Shown: positions 30,201-49,994 of the stretch, piece by piece | Layout of the letters: each line of letters starts with the position of its first letter | Numbering within the stretch: position 1 is the first letter of the stretch | Source of the DNA: Sitta carolinensis | Taxonomy: Eukaryota > Chordata > Aves > Passeriformes > Sittidae | Reading direction: 5' to 3' | Assembly (NCBI GenBank): GCA_032173965.1 | Contig: CM063288.1 | Coordinates: 24,522,001-24,586,000, forward strand | Length of the DNA stretch: 64,000 bases | Translations under genes and position numbers: made by a program | Notes under the pieces: generated by a model | Databases searched by the model: none | Told to the model about the DNA's origin: nothing | What the model saw: the letters and a program-made list of their open reading frames with translations, nothing else

Positions 30201-33200
30201 GTACTACAGGGCAAGGAGGAAGATGATGAACATGTTTAACTAAGCATGCAAATGACTTAGGTAAAAGGCTAGTTATCTGTAATAGACTTTTGCCTGGCTA
30301 CCAAAACTACGTCTTTCTAAAAATCTCATGAACATTAACAAATTTCAGGATCTGATTTGTTTGCGGTAGGTACCACACTCTTGGAAATACTGTCTTGCAC
30401 AAGATAGTTACTCAGTTTAGCAGTTTCCTCGAGGTTATCACCAACAGCCAACAGATCTCAAGAGGATGTCCTAGCTCTTCCAGATCTTCATAAAGCCATT
30501 ACAGAGTCACACCTTTGAAATCACAGTCAATTCACATACTAGCTAAAGATTCAATACAGAATCTAGCAACAGTTTTAAGGCAAGGCAAGGCAGGATTGAA
30601 AAAAAAATAAATTCTTAAACAAAAACTTCTTATTCAATTCTCCTCAAAACAACTACAAGCAAAAACGTTCCTTTACAACTCCCTTGAAGACACAAACATC
30701 AAATCCATCCAGACTAAGCACTGAAGTCAGAGTTAGCATGTGGATGTTAAGTGTAGTCTCTCAAGACAAAACAGAAATGTTCAGGATCTAAGTTCAATTG
30801 ACTTTAAAACACTGGATGTGTTCTGGGAGCCTCTTCTGTTCCAGATTGTTTTCCAACAGAAAGAGCAGAGCCCCAACAAGAAGTTGTCTTGCTGAAACAC
30901 CAAGAAGAGTGGAGGGTTATGAGGTTAAAGTGCAACCTCACTAACAGAAGCAGTGTAGCCTGATACTAAATTCTGCTATGAATCTGGACACTCAATGAGC
31001 CTTTGCTCACATCCTTCTACCTCACCCAAAAGCATCCTGGCTAGTACAACATTGCCTTATAGAACAAAGAGCTGAAATTACCCAGAGTTGCAGAAGATCT
31101 TCTTTGCAGCTCACCAGTCAGTTGTTTTTTGTAAGGAATTGGTGATCTCAGAGACTGAGCCCTCGTGGGATGCTGAGGACTGGACCAGCCACCACTCAAT
31201 GCTTGTGGATCACTCTGTCCTGCCTCTGCTCTCTCTGCTGGGGATGAAAGCCTGCCATCATCTAGAGTCGACAAAAAGCAAGAAACCACCTGTTCAGACA
31301 GGATAAAGAAAACCAGTAGTACATGCAAAGCTGGGAGTAAAAAAAAAATTCTCACTAACAGCTCTTTTGGATCATGATTAAATGAAACAAAACAAATTAT
31401 TTTTTAGTTTTAAAAGTACTACACACATCACAGAAACAGGACAGTAGGCTGTCTTTGAGGCTCAGGCTATTTCAGAAATTACCTATGTGAAAAGTGTCAA
31501 AAAACCCCCTGGCAGATTATTCTTGAATATGAATGTGAGTTATTCTTCCTAAATAGAATAGCTACACTTGACTATCAGCTTCTGCCTTGAAAAGAGATTT
31601 TCAGTTATTTTACAAGCCAGTACTGAGTATTAACTCAGTAACATTAAAGTTACCACAGCCTTTAATTTCCATCAGCAGATCAAGCAGACAGGTTCTCACT
31701 GATTCCAGTAAGATGCACATTTCATGTGTTGCTTTAAGGTTCTTTTCCCATTAACTTAACAAAAGACCTTGCTGACTCCAGCTATTTGTCAAGAATAAAA
31801 CAAGTGAAGCCAATATTGACCACATTTTATGCTACTTCCAATAAATTAGCAATGACAGGTGCTACTCTACTATGCAAAGTAACAGCAGTCATACCAAGTA
31901 ATTATTATTCATTCTGCTTAAGTAGAGTCTGAACAGATGAGTTTGCTTACACGAAAAGCTGTTTGGCTCTTTTCCCCCAGCCCAAACATTGCTGAAGTAT
32001 GCTTAGCAGAGCTAGATAATGAACAGACTAAACAAAAGCAGCTGACCAGTGTTCCATCTCTACACAGACAAAGGGATACACAGATTTTGCACAAAATCCA
32101 GGTGCAGTCATTCACCACTCTTTGCAGGATCTTTCTTTGAAACAGAAAGGAACTCACACAGTTCTTTTAGAGTTTGCTCACTGAGAACATATTTCATGAT
32201 ACATGCCGCACAAAGGCCAAAATCAAGTAGTATTTTTTAATACACAAAACTTTCACAACACTTCAGACTTCTTCAGATGGGGAAGACCTAAGCCATGCAA
32301 ATTAAGTGTGGACTCCTGCTTTAGTGCAGCTTAGCTGTCAGCCAGCTGCAGGTACGAGATGCACAGGAAGGTGAGAGTCAGATGGAGTCTGAAGCAAGAA
32401 CTTGCACTAGAAGGACAAGCACACATTTTGCTCATATAGGCTGGCAGAGGGTTACTCCTACTTTCAGCCCTCCACAAAAAATCATACAGGCAAAGGAAAT
32501 TCTGATGTTGAGCTAACAATCTATACAATACAATCTGCTAACTGGCTTGTCTTTGACTTTCATGGGCAGCCACAGTTTTCCAGCTGCAAGATGCTGACTA
32601 TCTTCTCTAATAAAGCTCTACTACATCACCCAAAAGCAAGATGCACCATCCCTCACAAAAGAACTGACATTATGCTCCTATGTTCAGAGGTGTTTTTACA
32701 AGCAGCAAACAGCATGCACAACCCATGCCCCCAGCACTTACCTTTGCTGAAACGGAAGAGATTTACAAAAGAACTGTAAGCTGATTTAAAAGGAGGCTCA
32801 TCCAGGTCAGGAGTCAGGGGTTTGAAGTGAGTGAGATGAGATGGACTGCTGGGAGAACGAGGTAGATCACCAGTAGAGTCCAGTGTCGGAGAGCGTTTGT
32901 CATCTGCAGCCATTTCAGGTGCCCTGGAAAGAGGTCAGCAACACACATTACACACAGGGTGGTGAAACAGAACCTCTTCAGTCTTCTGAACAGTAGGTGT
33001 CTCATTAGATCCCAGAGGAGAGATATTCACCCAGCAGACCACAGGCATCTGCTATTAGCACAAATCAAGAGTGCCAGAGGAGCCCATGCCCCCTGCCCAG
33101 CTATGGACAAGAGAGCAGCATCTCTACTGAGTGTAATTCAGAGTGCCTAGTTAAACATCCAAAGAGCAACCAAGTAAACAACCACTACACTGATGACACA

Positions 33201-35150
33201 CTCCAGGAGAGATTTAGGAGAACCTGAAGTTTTCAGATGGACACTCTGCAGGCATATCACAAAGAAGTTTTAACTTTGACAGCTCTTCTCCTAATGTTGT
33301 GACTTCTGCAGCCCTTGTAACAAAACTGAAAACAGGCATGCCTGAGCAAGTACAAGGCAGACTTGTTGTTTGACAGGTTAACTTCAGAATGAGAAGTAGA
33401 ATATAGTACAAACAAAAACAAACTGAAAGATGAATTTTGGTGGGAAACTGTTTCCCTCCCCTCTGCATTACAATACAGGCCCTTGTGCAAGTTACCAGCA
33501 AAGCAACCCAAACTGTGGTTTACTTGTTGTCAAATCTAACACCTTCAAATATCCTCATTGTTAGAAGCAGCTCTATTAAGGAAAAACAAACAAAAACCCC
33601 AAACCACTTTCCGCATTAGGAGAAGCCATACTTGTAAACCCTATTTTCTGCATACCAAAGCTTCCATACAGCCAAGAGTCATACTTTTCCCCAAACCATG
33701 CTCTTTAAGCTGAGGAGACACCCAACTTCTTTCACAACACCTCACTCAGCCTGCACTTCTAGCCTGCTAGGCTAAGGTGCTTACTACCTTCATCTTTGTT
33801 TAAGCAAGATTTAGTGAAATGTGAAATGACAGAGCAGGAACACAGGGAGCTGATGGAACCTATGAGTAACAGCTGATTTTTACCTGTGCCAAGGATCAAA
33901 ACCTCTTATGAGCCTACTTCCTGCTTAGCAGCTGATACACACTTCTTCATGAAATAATTTCCAATTCTCGCAACTGTTCCCTAGGACTTACAGGCATATA
34001 TTGCTTACTAGAATATTTTCTTCCAAGTTCCAAGAAGCCCCACTAAAAGAAATCTGTGTAGTCCAGAGAAAATCAATGTGGTTAACAAATGACACTGCAA
34101 ATGTTAACAAGCTCACGTGGCAAGGTTCCACTACTCCTACAAATGCTGAAAAGATAGTATCTGCAAGGCAAACACGGGACTTCTCATTGCACTTCTGCTT
34201 GTTGCTCTGCACTGTCGCAGCAGTACTGGTCTAATTAAACTATTGAAAACAATATAATTGTACCTGGAATTAGCTCCAGAAACACCTAGATTTTCTGTGC
34301 TGTACAACACACCAGCTGTGGAATCTATCGGCACTTCTATGCCTCAGTTGTCCGACTAAAGGGAAAAAACTCCCCCCGATCCCACCGCAAGAAACCAAGA
34401 AATAGTCACTTCTTTGTATAATACGGGAAACGAGAAAGCAAGGTGCACATATCGGACCCCAAGCAGAAAGCCAGAGTACAATTCGTCACAGGATCCCCAC
34501 CAAGAGTCACGAGGAATGCATCTAAACCCACCGGAAGCTGCAGCTTCAGCAACCACCAGCTCAGCACCGATAAAACACGGAGTACGAGGCTGCCTGCGAG
34601 CCTCCCTCCCCACACGTACTGCGGTTCCGTCCAGAGCAGCGCCGGGACATCCTGCGTCCCACAAAACTGAGCACAGCTGCCCAGCGCCAGAGGGATACGG
34701 CCACTCCTTACACAGCCACTACTCCCGGGCACCTGCGTAACACGCCCCGGGTGCAAAAACACCCGCAATTCAAACGCAACTGCGTGACACACACGCTTCC
34801 CTTCCAACCTCTGCGCAGGAGATAGCGCCTTTGCTCTCCCCTCTGTGAAGGGAAAACCGCCGCAGATCACCTGCGACGGGACGGGGAGGACGCGGTGGGC
34901 AGCGACCCCCTGAGAGCCGCCGCTCTCCCAGGGGCCGGCGCGGGCAGCCCGCCGAAGGCTGGCGGAGCGAGCGGCGGCGAAGCGGCGCCGGCGGCTCGGC
35001 GCGGCCCTGGCGGGCGGTGCTCACCTGGTGCCCGCGGCCGCGCAGCCGGCGCTGGGGCGGCACCGCCGCTCCTCCTTCGCCGCCCGGCCCGGCGGCGCCG
35101 CCAGCCCCGACCAACCGCCCGCCGACCACGCCGCTCCCCGCCCAGGCATC
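120..35150 (-). CDS. PIKFYVE: PIKFYVE, FYVE-finger phosphoinositide 5-kinase (5' part; gene runs off left edge)
   Basis: PIKfyve phosphorylates PI3P to PI(3,5)P2 on endosomes and lysosomes, in a complex with VAC14 and FIG4 (family knowledge). Here 18 coding exons on the minus strand keep one reading frame from the ATG at 32,913 to 120, giving residues 1 to about 821 of an expected 2,100 or so. Domains in order: a Ser/Pro-rich N-terminus, a FYVE finger at about 156-216 with the RRRHHCR signature at 176-182, a DEP domain at about 360-441, a low-complexity linker, and the first part of the TCP-1-like domain from about 610. The chaperonin remainder and the lipid-kinase domain are outside the window. 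Every junction is GT-AG and phases agree throughout; similarity to the human protein is obvious across all exons. A non-coding first exon probably ends at the CAG|GTGAGC donor at 35,025; the upstream limit given is an estimate. No coding damage was seen. Confidence 0.96.
896..1036 (-). CDS. PIKFYVE: PIKFYVE coding exon (residues 733-779)
   Basis: Encodes EREFLKNYVQRIVDVQPNLV, LVEKTVSRIAQDMLLEHGIT and LVINVKP. Acceptor CTGCAG, donor CCG|GTGAGC. Confidence 0.96.
1794..1901 (-). CDS. PIKFYVE: PIKFYVE coding exon (residues 697-732)
   Basis: Encodes MNSCLKNPRILLLKCSIEYL then YREETKFTCIEPIVLQ. Acceptor TTTTAG, donor TCAG|GTGAGA, phase 0 in and out. Confidence 0.96.
2470..2544 (-). CDS. PIKFYVE: PIKFYVE coding exon (residues 672-696)
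   Basis: Encodes IPGGKKFDSMVVNGFVCTKN then VAHKK, directly continuing the TCP-1-like domain. Acceptor GTTAG, donor AAAAG|GTAATG, phase 0 in and out. Confidence 0.96.
3810..3990 (-). CDS. PIKFYVE: PIKFYVE TCP-1-like domain exon (residues 611-671)
   Basis: Encodes SANHNHMMALLQQLLYNESL, SWRDIIVPVVCQVVQTVRPD and DMDIRQFVHIKK, the start of the chaperonin-like domain that contacts VAC14/FIG4 in mammals. Acceptor TTACAG after a T tract, donor AAA|GTAAGT. Confidence 0.97.
4319..4448 (-). CDS. PIKFYVE: PIKFYVE coding exon (residues 568-610)
   Basis: Encodes ESLFNRRVEEKSKELLFTPL, GWHHSSLDLLREENGEKQAM and ERL, leading into the TCP-1-like region. Acceptor TTGCAG, donor GCT|GTAAGA, phase 2 out. Confidence 0.95.
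5698..5760 (-). CDS. PIKFYVE: PIKFYVE small coding exon (residues 547-567)
   Basis: A 63-nt exon encoding EYLNPENGGQQMFSISDAFI plus K, one residue longer than the human segment. Acceptor CTTTCAG, donor AAAG|GTAAGG; a poly-T tract on the minus strand (5,794-5,811) lies just upstream of the acceptor. Confidence 0.93.
6361..6478 (+). mobile_element. TguSINE1-type SINE (tRNA-Ile head, CR1 tail)
   Basis: 6,362-6,417 resembles tRNA-Ile from the D arm onward, with TAATAACGCCAAG (the anticodon-loop region), a B-box GATTCAATCCC and the ending GGACCA. It runs straight into a CR1-like 3' tail with GGGTCCCTTCCAACTCAGAA and ATTCTGTGAT. This composite is the passerine SINE TguSINE1. It lies in the PIKFYVE intron between the 63-nt exon and the exon at 10,963, opposite to transcription. 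Confidence 0.8.
6868..6893 (+). repeat. 13-bp direct tandem duplication
   Basis: Two perfect adjacent copies of TAGAGGATAAGTA in a PIKFYVE intron. Confidence 0.9.
7248..7302 (+). mobile_element. CR1 LINE 3' tail, old
   Basis: TAGATGATCTTTAAGAACCC followed by TTACAACCCAAGCCACTCTA resembles the CR1 terminus (GATGATCTTTAAGGTCCCTTC-type). Short and diverged; PIKFYVE intron. Confidence 0.55.
10963..11130 (-). CDS. PIKFYVE: PIKFYVE coding exon (residues 491-546)
   Basis: Encodes SASPSKRTSVSSFQS, ISLNVELDNVNFHIKK and YPHVPPHPADQK, as in the mammalian protein. Acceptor TAAAAG, donor AAAAG|GTACGA. About 5.2 kb of intron separates it from the next exon. Confidence 0.96.
11507..11531 (+). repeat. (CA)n microsatellite
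   Basis: Two short CA runs split by AGAAA, in a PIKFYVE intron. Confidence 0.8.
11626..11773 (-). CDS. PIKFYVE: PIKFYVE coding exon (residues 442-490)
   Basis: Acidic/Ser-rich linker after the DEP domain: STEFSETPSPDSDSVNSVEG then SWFKDIKFDDSDTEQI. Acceptor TTCTAG, donor GCCA|GTAAGT. Confidence 0.95.
12503..12543. repeat. TTAAG tandem units leading into a palindrome
   Basis: Three TTAAG units are followed by a 21-bp palindrome (12,523-12,543) with arms TTACCCTTAA and TTAAGGGTAA around one central base. In a PIKFYVE intron. Confidence 0.85.
13460..13571 (-). CDS. PIKFYVE: PIKFYVE DEP-domain exon 2 (residues 404-441)
   Basis: Completes the DEP domain: VQAIAIGQALVDGRWLECVS then FRDEYALYRPLQ. 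Acceptor CCCAG, donor TGCAG|GTAAAA, phase 0 out. Confidence 0.97.
14370..14527 (-). CDS. PIKFYVE: PIKFYVE DEP-domain exon 1 (residues 352-403)
   Basis: Encodes DSVQLKDLWKKICHHNSGME and the HPNCIVGKELVNWLM helix of the DEP domain. Acceptor GTCCAG, donor CGAG|GTAACC, phase 2 out. Confidence 0.96.
17036..17174 (-). CDS. PIKFYVE: PIKFYVE coding exon (residues 305-351)
   Basis: Encodes RSASITNLSLDRSGSPMV and on to DERKILL. The RSAS segment matches the basophilic phosphorylation region described in mammalian PIKfyve (AKT/AMPK sites). Acceptor CTGCAG, donor CTG|GTACCT. The surrounding frame stays open by chance into both introns. Confidence 0.95.
20126..20215 (-). CDS. PIKFYVE: PIKFYVE coding exon (residues 275-304)
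   Basis: Encodes LIHPDSSTTTLSSRLGSVQE and on to GKSPARN. The acceptor is again a tandem CAGCAG: use of the downstream AG gives the human-like WQSLIHP junction, use of the upstream one would insert a serine. Donor ACAG|GTAAAC. Confidence 0.94.
21092..21136 (+). repeat. Degenerate ACCATAACA-type tandem repeat
   Basis: Imperfect CATAACAAT units repeated about five times in a PIKFYVE intron. Confidence 0.6.
22053..22260 (-). CDS. PIKFYVE: PIKFYVE coding exon (residues 206-274)
   Basis: Completes the FYVE finger with DLRACTYCRKIA, then a Ser-rich linker (STDSNSIGEDLNALSDSACS) ending in FLEEDLTWQ. Acceptor CCACAG, donor AAAG|GTAAAT, phase 2 out. Confidence 0.97.
22952..23123 (-). CDS. PIKFYVE: PIKFYVE FYVE-finger exon (residues 149-205)
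   Basis: Carries most of the PI3P-binding FYVE zinc finger: WMPDSQCKECYDC, then the basic RRRHHCRLCG signature and the CSRCC cysteines, ending at GYTG. All expected zinc-binding cysteines in this part are present. Acceptor TTTTAG, donor ACAG|GTAGGG. Confidence 0.98.
25822..25940 (-). CDS. PIKFYVE: PIKFYVE coding exon (residues 109-148)
   Basis: Encodes NRRKVEPPLGGHDPRTAVQL up to MEGKSQ, just before the FYVE finger. Acceptor TTCCAG, donor CCAG|GTACTT, phase 1 in and phase 0 out. Confidence 0.96.
31082..31234 (-). CDS. PIKFYVE: PIKFYVE coding exon (residues 58-108)
   Basis: Encodes ERAEAGQSDPQALSGG and on to the QRRSSA stretch, a Ser/Pro-rich linker. The acceptor is a tandem CAGCAG; the downstream AG (start 31,234) restores the human-like KERAE junction, while the upstream AG (start 31,237) would add one alanine. 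Donor CTGG|GTAATT. Confidence 0.94.
32742..32913 (-). CDS. PIKFYVE: PIKFYVE first coding exon (residues 1-57)
   Basis: Starts at the ATG (32,913-32,911) with MAADDKRSPTLDS, matching the human N-terminus. The exon itself begins at 32,923 after a CAG acceptor, leaving 10 nt of 5' UTR. Donor AAAG|GTAAGT; ends in phase 1. Confidence 0.96.
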
Positions 35151-35718
35151 GCCAATCGAAGCTCCGCGTACTCCACCCGCCGGCAGCGCCCGGCCCCGCC
35201 CCGCGGCCCTTCCCGGCTGCTCCGCCCGGGCGCGGCACATCCGGGCAGCTGCCTCGGCGGGCCGCTGTGTCCCCGGGAAGTCATAGAACACCATTTTTCA
35301 TTAATATTCCCTTCTCTTTTCTTCCCACTACGAGGTTCCCCGCCGAACACGCTCCCCGCCTCGCCCCGGCCCCAGAGAGGTGCCCGCTCCTGCCCCCGGG
35401 GTCCTGCTGTCGACACCGCCGCCCCAGCGCCAGCGGACGAGCATGTGCCCGCTGTGGGTACCGCATCCTGGGCTGGGCTGCGGCGCTCGCCCCGGGGCAC
35501 GCCCGAGCCCCGCGGCGTCGGCGGGTTCCCTATGCCGGCGGGCACTCACTGCGCCGGGGGGCAGAGTGCGGAACGGGCTCGGTCCGGAACGGCAGCCGCA
35601 CGGACCGAGCTGCGGCGGGCCCCTCGCACGGAGACACCGGCAGGCGAGAGCGGGGCGGGCGCGGCTGCCGCCGGGGAAGGGCCGTGCGGCCAGCAGGGGG
35701 CGCCGGGCGGTGGGGCCG

Positions 35719-35746
35719 GGCGGGGCGGGGGCGTGGCCGCATAAAG
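35719..35746 (+). promoter_or_regulatory. IDH1: IDH1 core promoter: GC boxes plus TATA-like element
   Basis: Overlapping GGGCGGGG-type Sp1 sites (35,719-35,735) are followed by CATAAAG at 35,740-35,746. A start about 30 nt downstream (near 35,770) would give a short non-coding first exon ending at the CAG|GTAAAG donor at 35,833. The start site is inferred, not seen. Confidence 0.55.
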
Positions 35747-35769
35747 GGCCCCGCTCACGGCCCGGCCCC

Positions 35770-35833
35770 GCATCGCGCCCGCATCGCCGCACGGAACGGA
35801 ACGGAACGGAACGGAACGGCACCGGCGCTGCAG
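35770..35833 (+). other. IDH1: IDH1 non-coding exon 1 (5' UTR)
   Basis: Ends at a good donor, CTGCAG|GTAAAG. It contains six tandem ACGGA-type pentamers (35,791-35,820) immediately before the splice site. The 5' boundary is a guess from the TATA-like element. The next exon begins 2.8 kb downstream with 6 nt of leader before the ATG. Confidence 0.6.
35791..35820 (+). repeat. ACGGA pentanucleotide repeat in IDH1 5' UTR
   Basis: Five perfect ACGGA units plus ACGGC, ending 13 nt before the exon 1 donor. CpG-containing and probably transcribed. Confidence 0.9.
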
Positions 35834-37290
35834 GTAAAGGGCAGCGGCACCGCCCCAGCGCCCCGCGGGTTCGGCCCTTGGCCCTGTCTCTCCCTGGAGC
35901 GGCGCCCCGCAACGGGGTCCCGAGGGGCGGGATTGTGTTTAAGGGCTTTTATCCTCCGGTGCGGGCGGGACCCCGCGACCGCGCCCCGCCCGCCGCCAGT
36001 GTCGCTGAGGCGCTGAGGGTGCTGCACCCCGGGATCGCCCGCTCTGTCCTGTCCTGGGCTGGGCTGTCTGCTCACGCAGTCCTGGGGTCTCCCGCTAGTC
36101 GGTGTGTACCGGGCGGGGGCTCCTCGCCTGCCGCCGCCCGCTGGGGGAGCGGCCCCGGTCGCGGCCGTGCCAGTGCCGGGATTTCAGCCTCGGCCGCGGC
36201 GGCGGCTCCTGCCCGCGGCACGGTGGGGAAAGCCGCCGTGTACCACGAGATCGCCTTGCCAGGGGCAGAAAAAGGGCCGAAACACGGGTGCAGGCGAGAG
36301 CTCGGTTGGTGCCGGCGACCCGCTCTGTGCCCTCTCCCTCGGGGAGATCAGCTGTACACCGGAGTTACGGACTTGTTGCAATAGTTAATTATTGACCGTA
36401 GGCCCCGAGCCCTGGCTCGAGACCAAGAGGTATTTAGAAATCCAGAGTTTCTTCTAAGTTACCTTGGCTGTATGCCTGGGTTAAGTGTATTTGAAGAAGA
36501 GCTGCTGCAAGAGAAAGACCTTGCTGGCTTTTGGCAGTTCAGTATAAAATCAGAGGGGACGAGTGACAGAATTGAACTCTAGGGAATGTGTGCTCTCTAG
36601 AGGAGCCTCTCGGCATGCTGACTGGTGTGCAGAAGGGGGATGTTACTGCAGTACTACCGCGGTTCACAAGAAAAACTGGGGACGCTGGGGACTGAGGGGG
36701 GGAAAGTACGGGTACTTGGGCCATGATCCCGTAAAGGTGTTGAGTGCTGTCACAATCGTTGAAGAAACTGCTGTTTCCACGCATCAGTGGAGATGTATCT
36801 CAGTGGAGGTGTGTCTCACCTGCCTTTGTGTTCTCTGCATGATGGCAGTATCAAATAGTTCTGAAGCCAAACCTATTGCTATGACTGACATAGTCTGATT
36901 TGTCTTAGTTAAGTAGAACCAAACCACGAAACAAGCAGTATTTTGTGGGTTTGTGCCTGTCTCCATTTTTACTTAAATGAATCAGACTGTTTCTCAGATT
37001 GTGCCAAAAGCAAAACAGAGCTCTCCCATAGCAGTAATTCTGTGCCTAGGCCGTGGACTGTGATAGGGACCTTATTTGTTTAGATAGTCACAATTGTAAA
37101 TTGGGTTCAAAATCCTTGCATAAGTAAACCGACTTCACATAGAGTGTGGTCATGTGAAGTTCAAGTTCTCCTTGAGGACTAGAGAGGCCAAATATAAGCC
37201 AAGGTAGTGTCTGTGTTAGGGATAGAAGTGCCTGAAGTAGTTTGACTTTTAAACTGAGTCTCAGTAACACAACCTTGTTTTACCTTTTCA

Positions 37291-37494
37291 ATTTATTTTT
37301 TTTTTAGGGTTTTGTGTTATTTTTCAGGTGGGTTTTTTTTTAGGGTGGTTTTGTTTTGAGTGGGGTTTTTTGTTGTTGGGGGTTTTTGTTTTTGTTTGGG
37401 GGCATCTATTTTGTTTTGGGGTTTTTTGAGCGCTTGTTTTTTGGGTTTTTTTTTTTTTTTTTTGTGTGTGTTGTTTTGGTTTTTTTAAGTTTTT
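37291..37494 (+). repeat. T/G-only low-complexity tract in IDH1 intron 1
   Basis: About 200 bp almost without C and with little A: long T runs (up to about 20) separated by G runs of 3-5. Seven or more GGG+ runs lie within 130 bp on the IDH1 coding strand. Confidence 0.9.
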
Positions 37495-38179
37495 GCACTT
37501 TACAAGGTTCGGAAAAGCTTAGTCCTGTGAACATAGCTTAGGAAGTTGATTCTCCTTCCAGACTAAAATTATTTAATAGATTGGATTTTGGAAATGCAGC
37601 ACAAGTTGCTTCAATTTTTAAAAAAAATTAACCCTGGGATTTTCACCCAACGTGCTTGTAATGTGGTGCCCTTGCTCTGCAAGCCTCACACCTCAGAAGG
37701 ATTTGGTCTAGATGAACAGATCCTGTGTACAGTAGGACCCTTCATTCTGGATCAAGTCATTCATGGCCCTTGGTCTCTGAGACTGCAAGCTCTGGCACCA
37801 GGGCTCGCTATCTCACTGTAGTATCCTGGCAGCTGCACACAAGCACAGGGCTGGCTGGAAGGAGCAACTTGCCAAGTCATGGCTCTTGCATAATCGGAGC
37901 AGAGACCCAAGGAACTGTGGCTGTTGGAAAGCAGGGCACTTTAAGCAGTTCAGTGCCTTCTGAGGTTTTCTCGACAAAGAACAAAGTGCAAATACAAGGG
38001 CAGAGTTCAAGTTTGGGTTGGGTTTTTTTTTTTTTTTGAAGCTTTGTTCATAAATATCTTGGGAAACCTCTGTTCCCTACAGCAAACAAATCTGTCCAAT
38101 ATTTATTTTAACTGTAGAAACAAAGTTTGCCACAAGAAAATACTCTGGATGTGTAGCCCTTGGATTTTTCTACCGATTT

Positions 38180-38198
38180 CCTTCCTTCCTTCCTTCCT
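38180..38198 (+). repeat. (TTCC)n microsatellite
   Basis: Nearly five CTTC units in IDH1 intron 1. Confidence 0.85.
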
Positions 38199-38645
38199 GG
38201 GGGACAAAGCTAATAAAGAGGCCTGCAATATATTAATCTTAGTAGTTTCAGCAGTATGAGCTGTCATTGTAATCATGTCCATTAACCCCTGATTTTCAGA
38301 AAAAAAGTGGAGAGAAACAGGCAACTGGACTAGAATTTATGAAATCTAAAGTAAACAGTACTCATGTATTTCTGTGGAATTTGGGGAAAGAATTTGGTCT
38401 TGTTTTCAAATTCTTTGATACAACCGTCATTAAAGCCCATGCCCTTAATTGTCAAGATATTAACCTTTTTTATCCTCACACAGATCTCCCTAGGAGCTGG
38501 GGCTTTAAGGAAAATACCGTGTAGCATGAAACTAGGGATAAACTGAGGTTATTTTCAAGACTTTTGCAGAGATCCTGTGTGCTATGTTAGTGCCTCACCT
38601 AGTTTTGTTGTAAAAATGCAGGATACATTTATTGTTAGCTTTTAA

Positions 38646-49919
<11,274 letters not shown>

Positions 49920-49994
49920 GGCATGGGTTCTACTCAAACTCCCCTAACAAAGTGTCTCCCACTTACATCAAAGTGTAAGTGGCACTGTGTCATA

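Larger units (their letters stand above)
34860..36260. promoter_or_regulatory. CpG island with divergent PIKFYVE/IDH1 promoters
   Basis: A dense GC- and CpG-rich stretch between the divergent 5' ends of PIKFYVE (-) and IDH1 (+). Seen in it: a CAG|GTGAGC donor on the minus strand at 35,025 and another GT donor at 34,871 (candidate ends of the non-coding PIKFYVE exon 1), a CCAAT box at 35,152-35,156, and GC boxes with a TATA-like element near 35,720-35,746. An AT-rich patch at about 35,281-35,335 separates two GC-rich halves. Long ORFs here are compositional artefacts. Confidence 0.85.

Noticed and set aside
34895..36016. 373-codon plus-strand ORF across the CpG island, and other long ORFs at 34,770-36,395
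   Set aside because: Ala/Arg/Pro/Gly-rich translations in all frames of very GC-rich DNA; they cross splice donors and both promoters and match no protein family.
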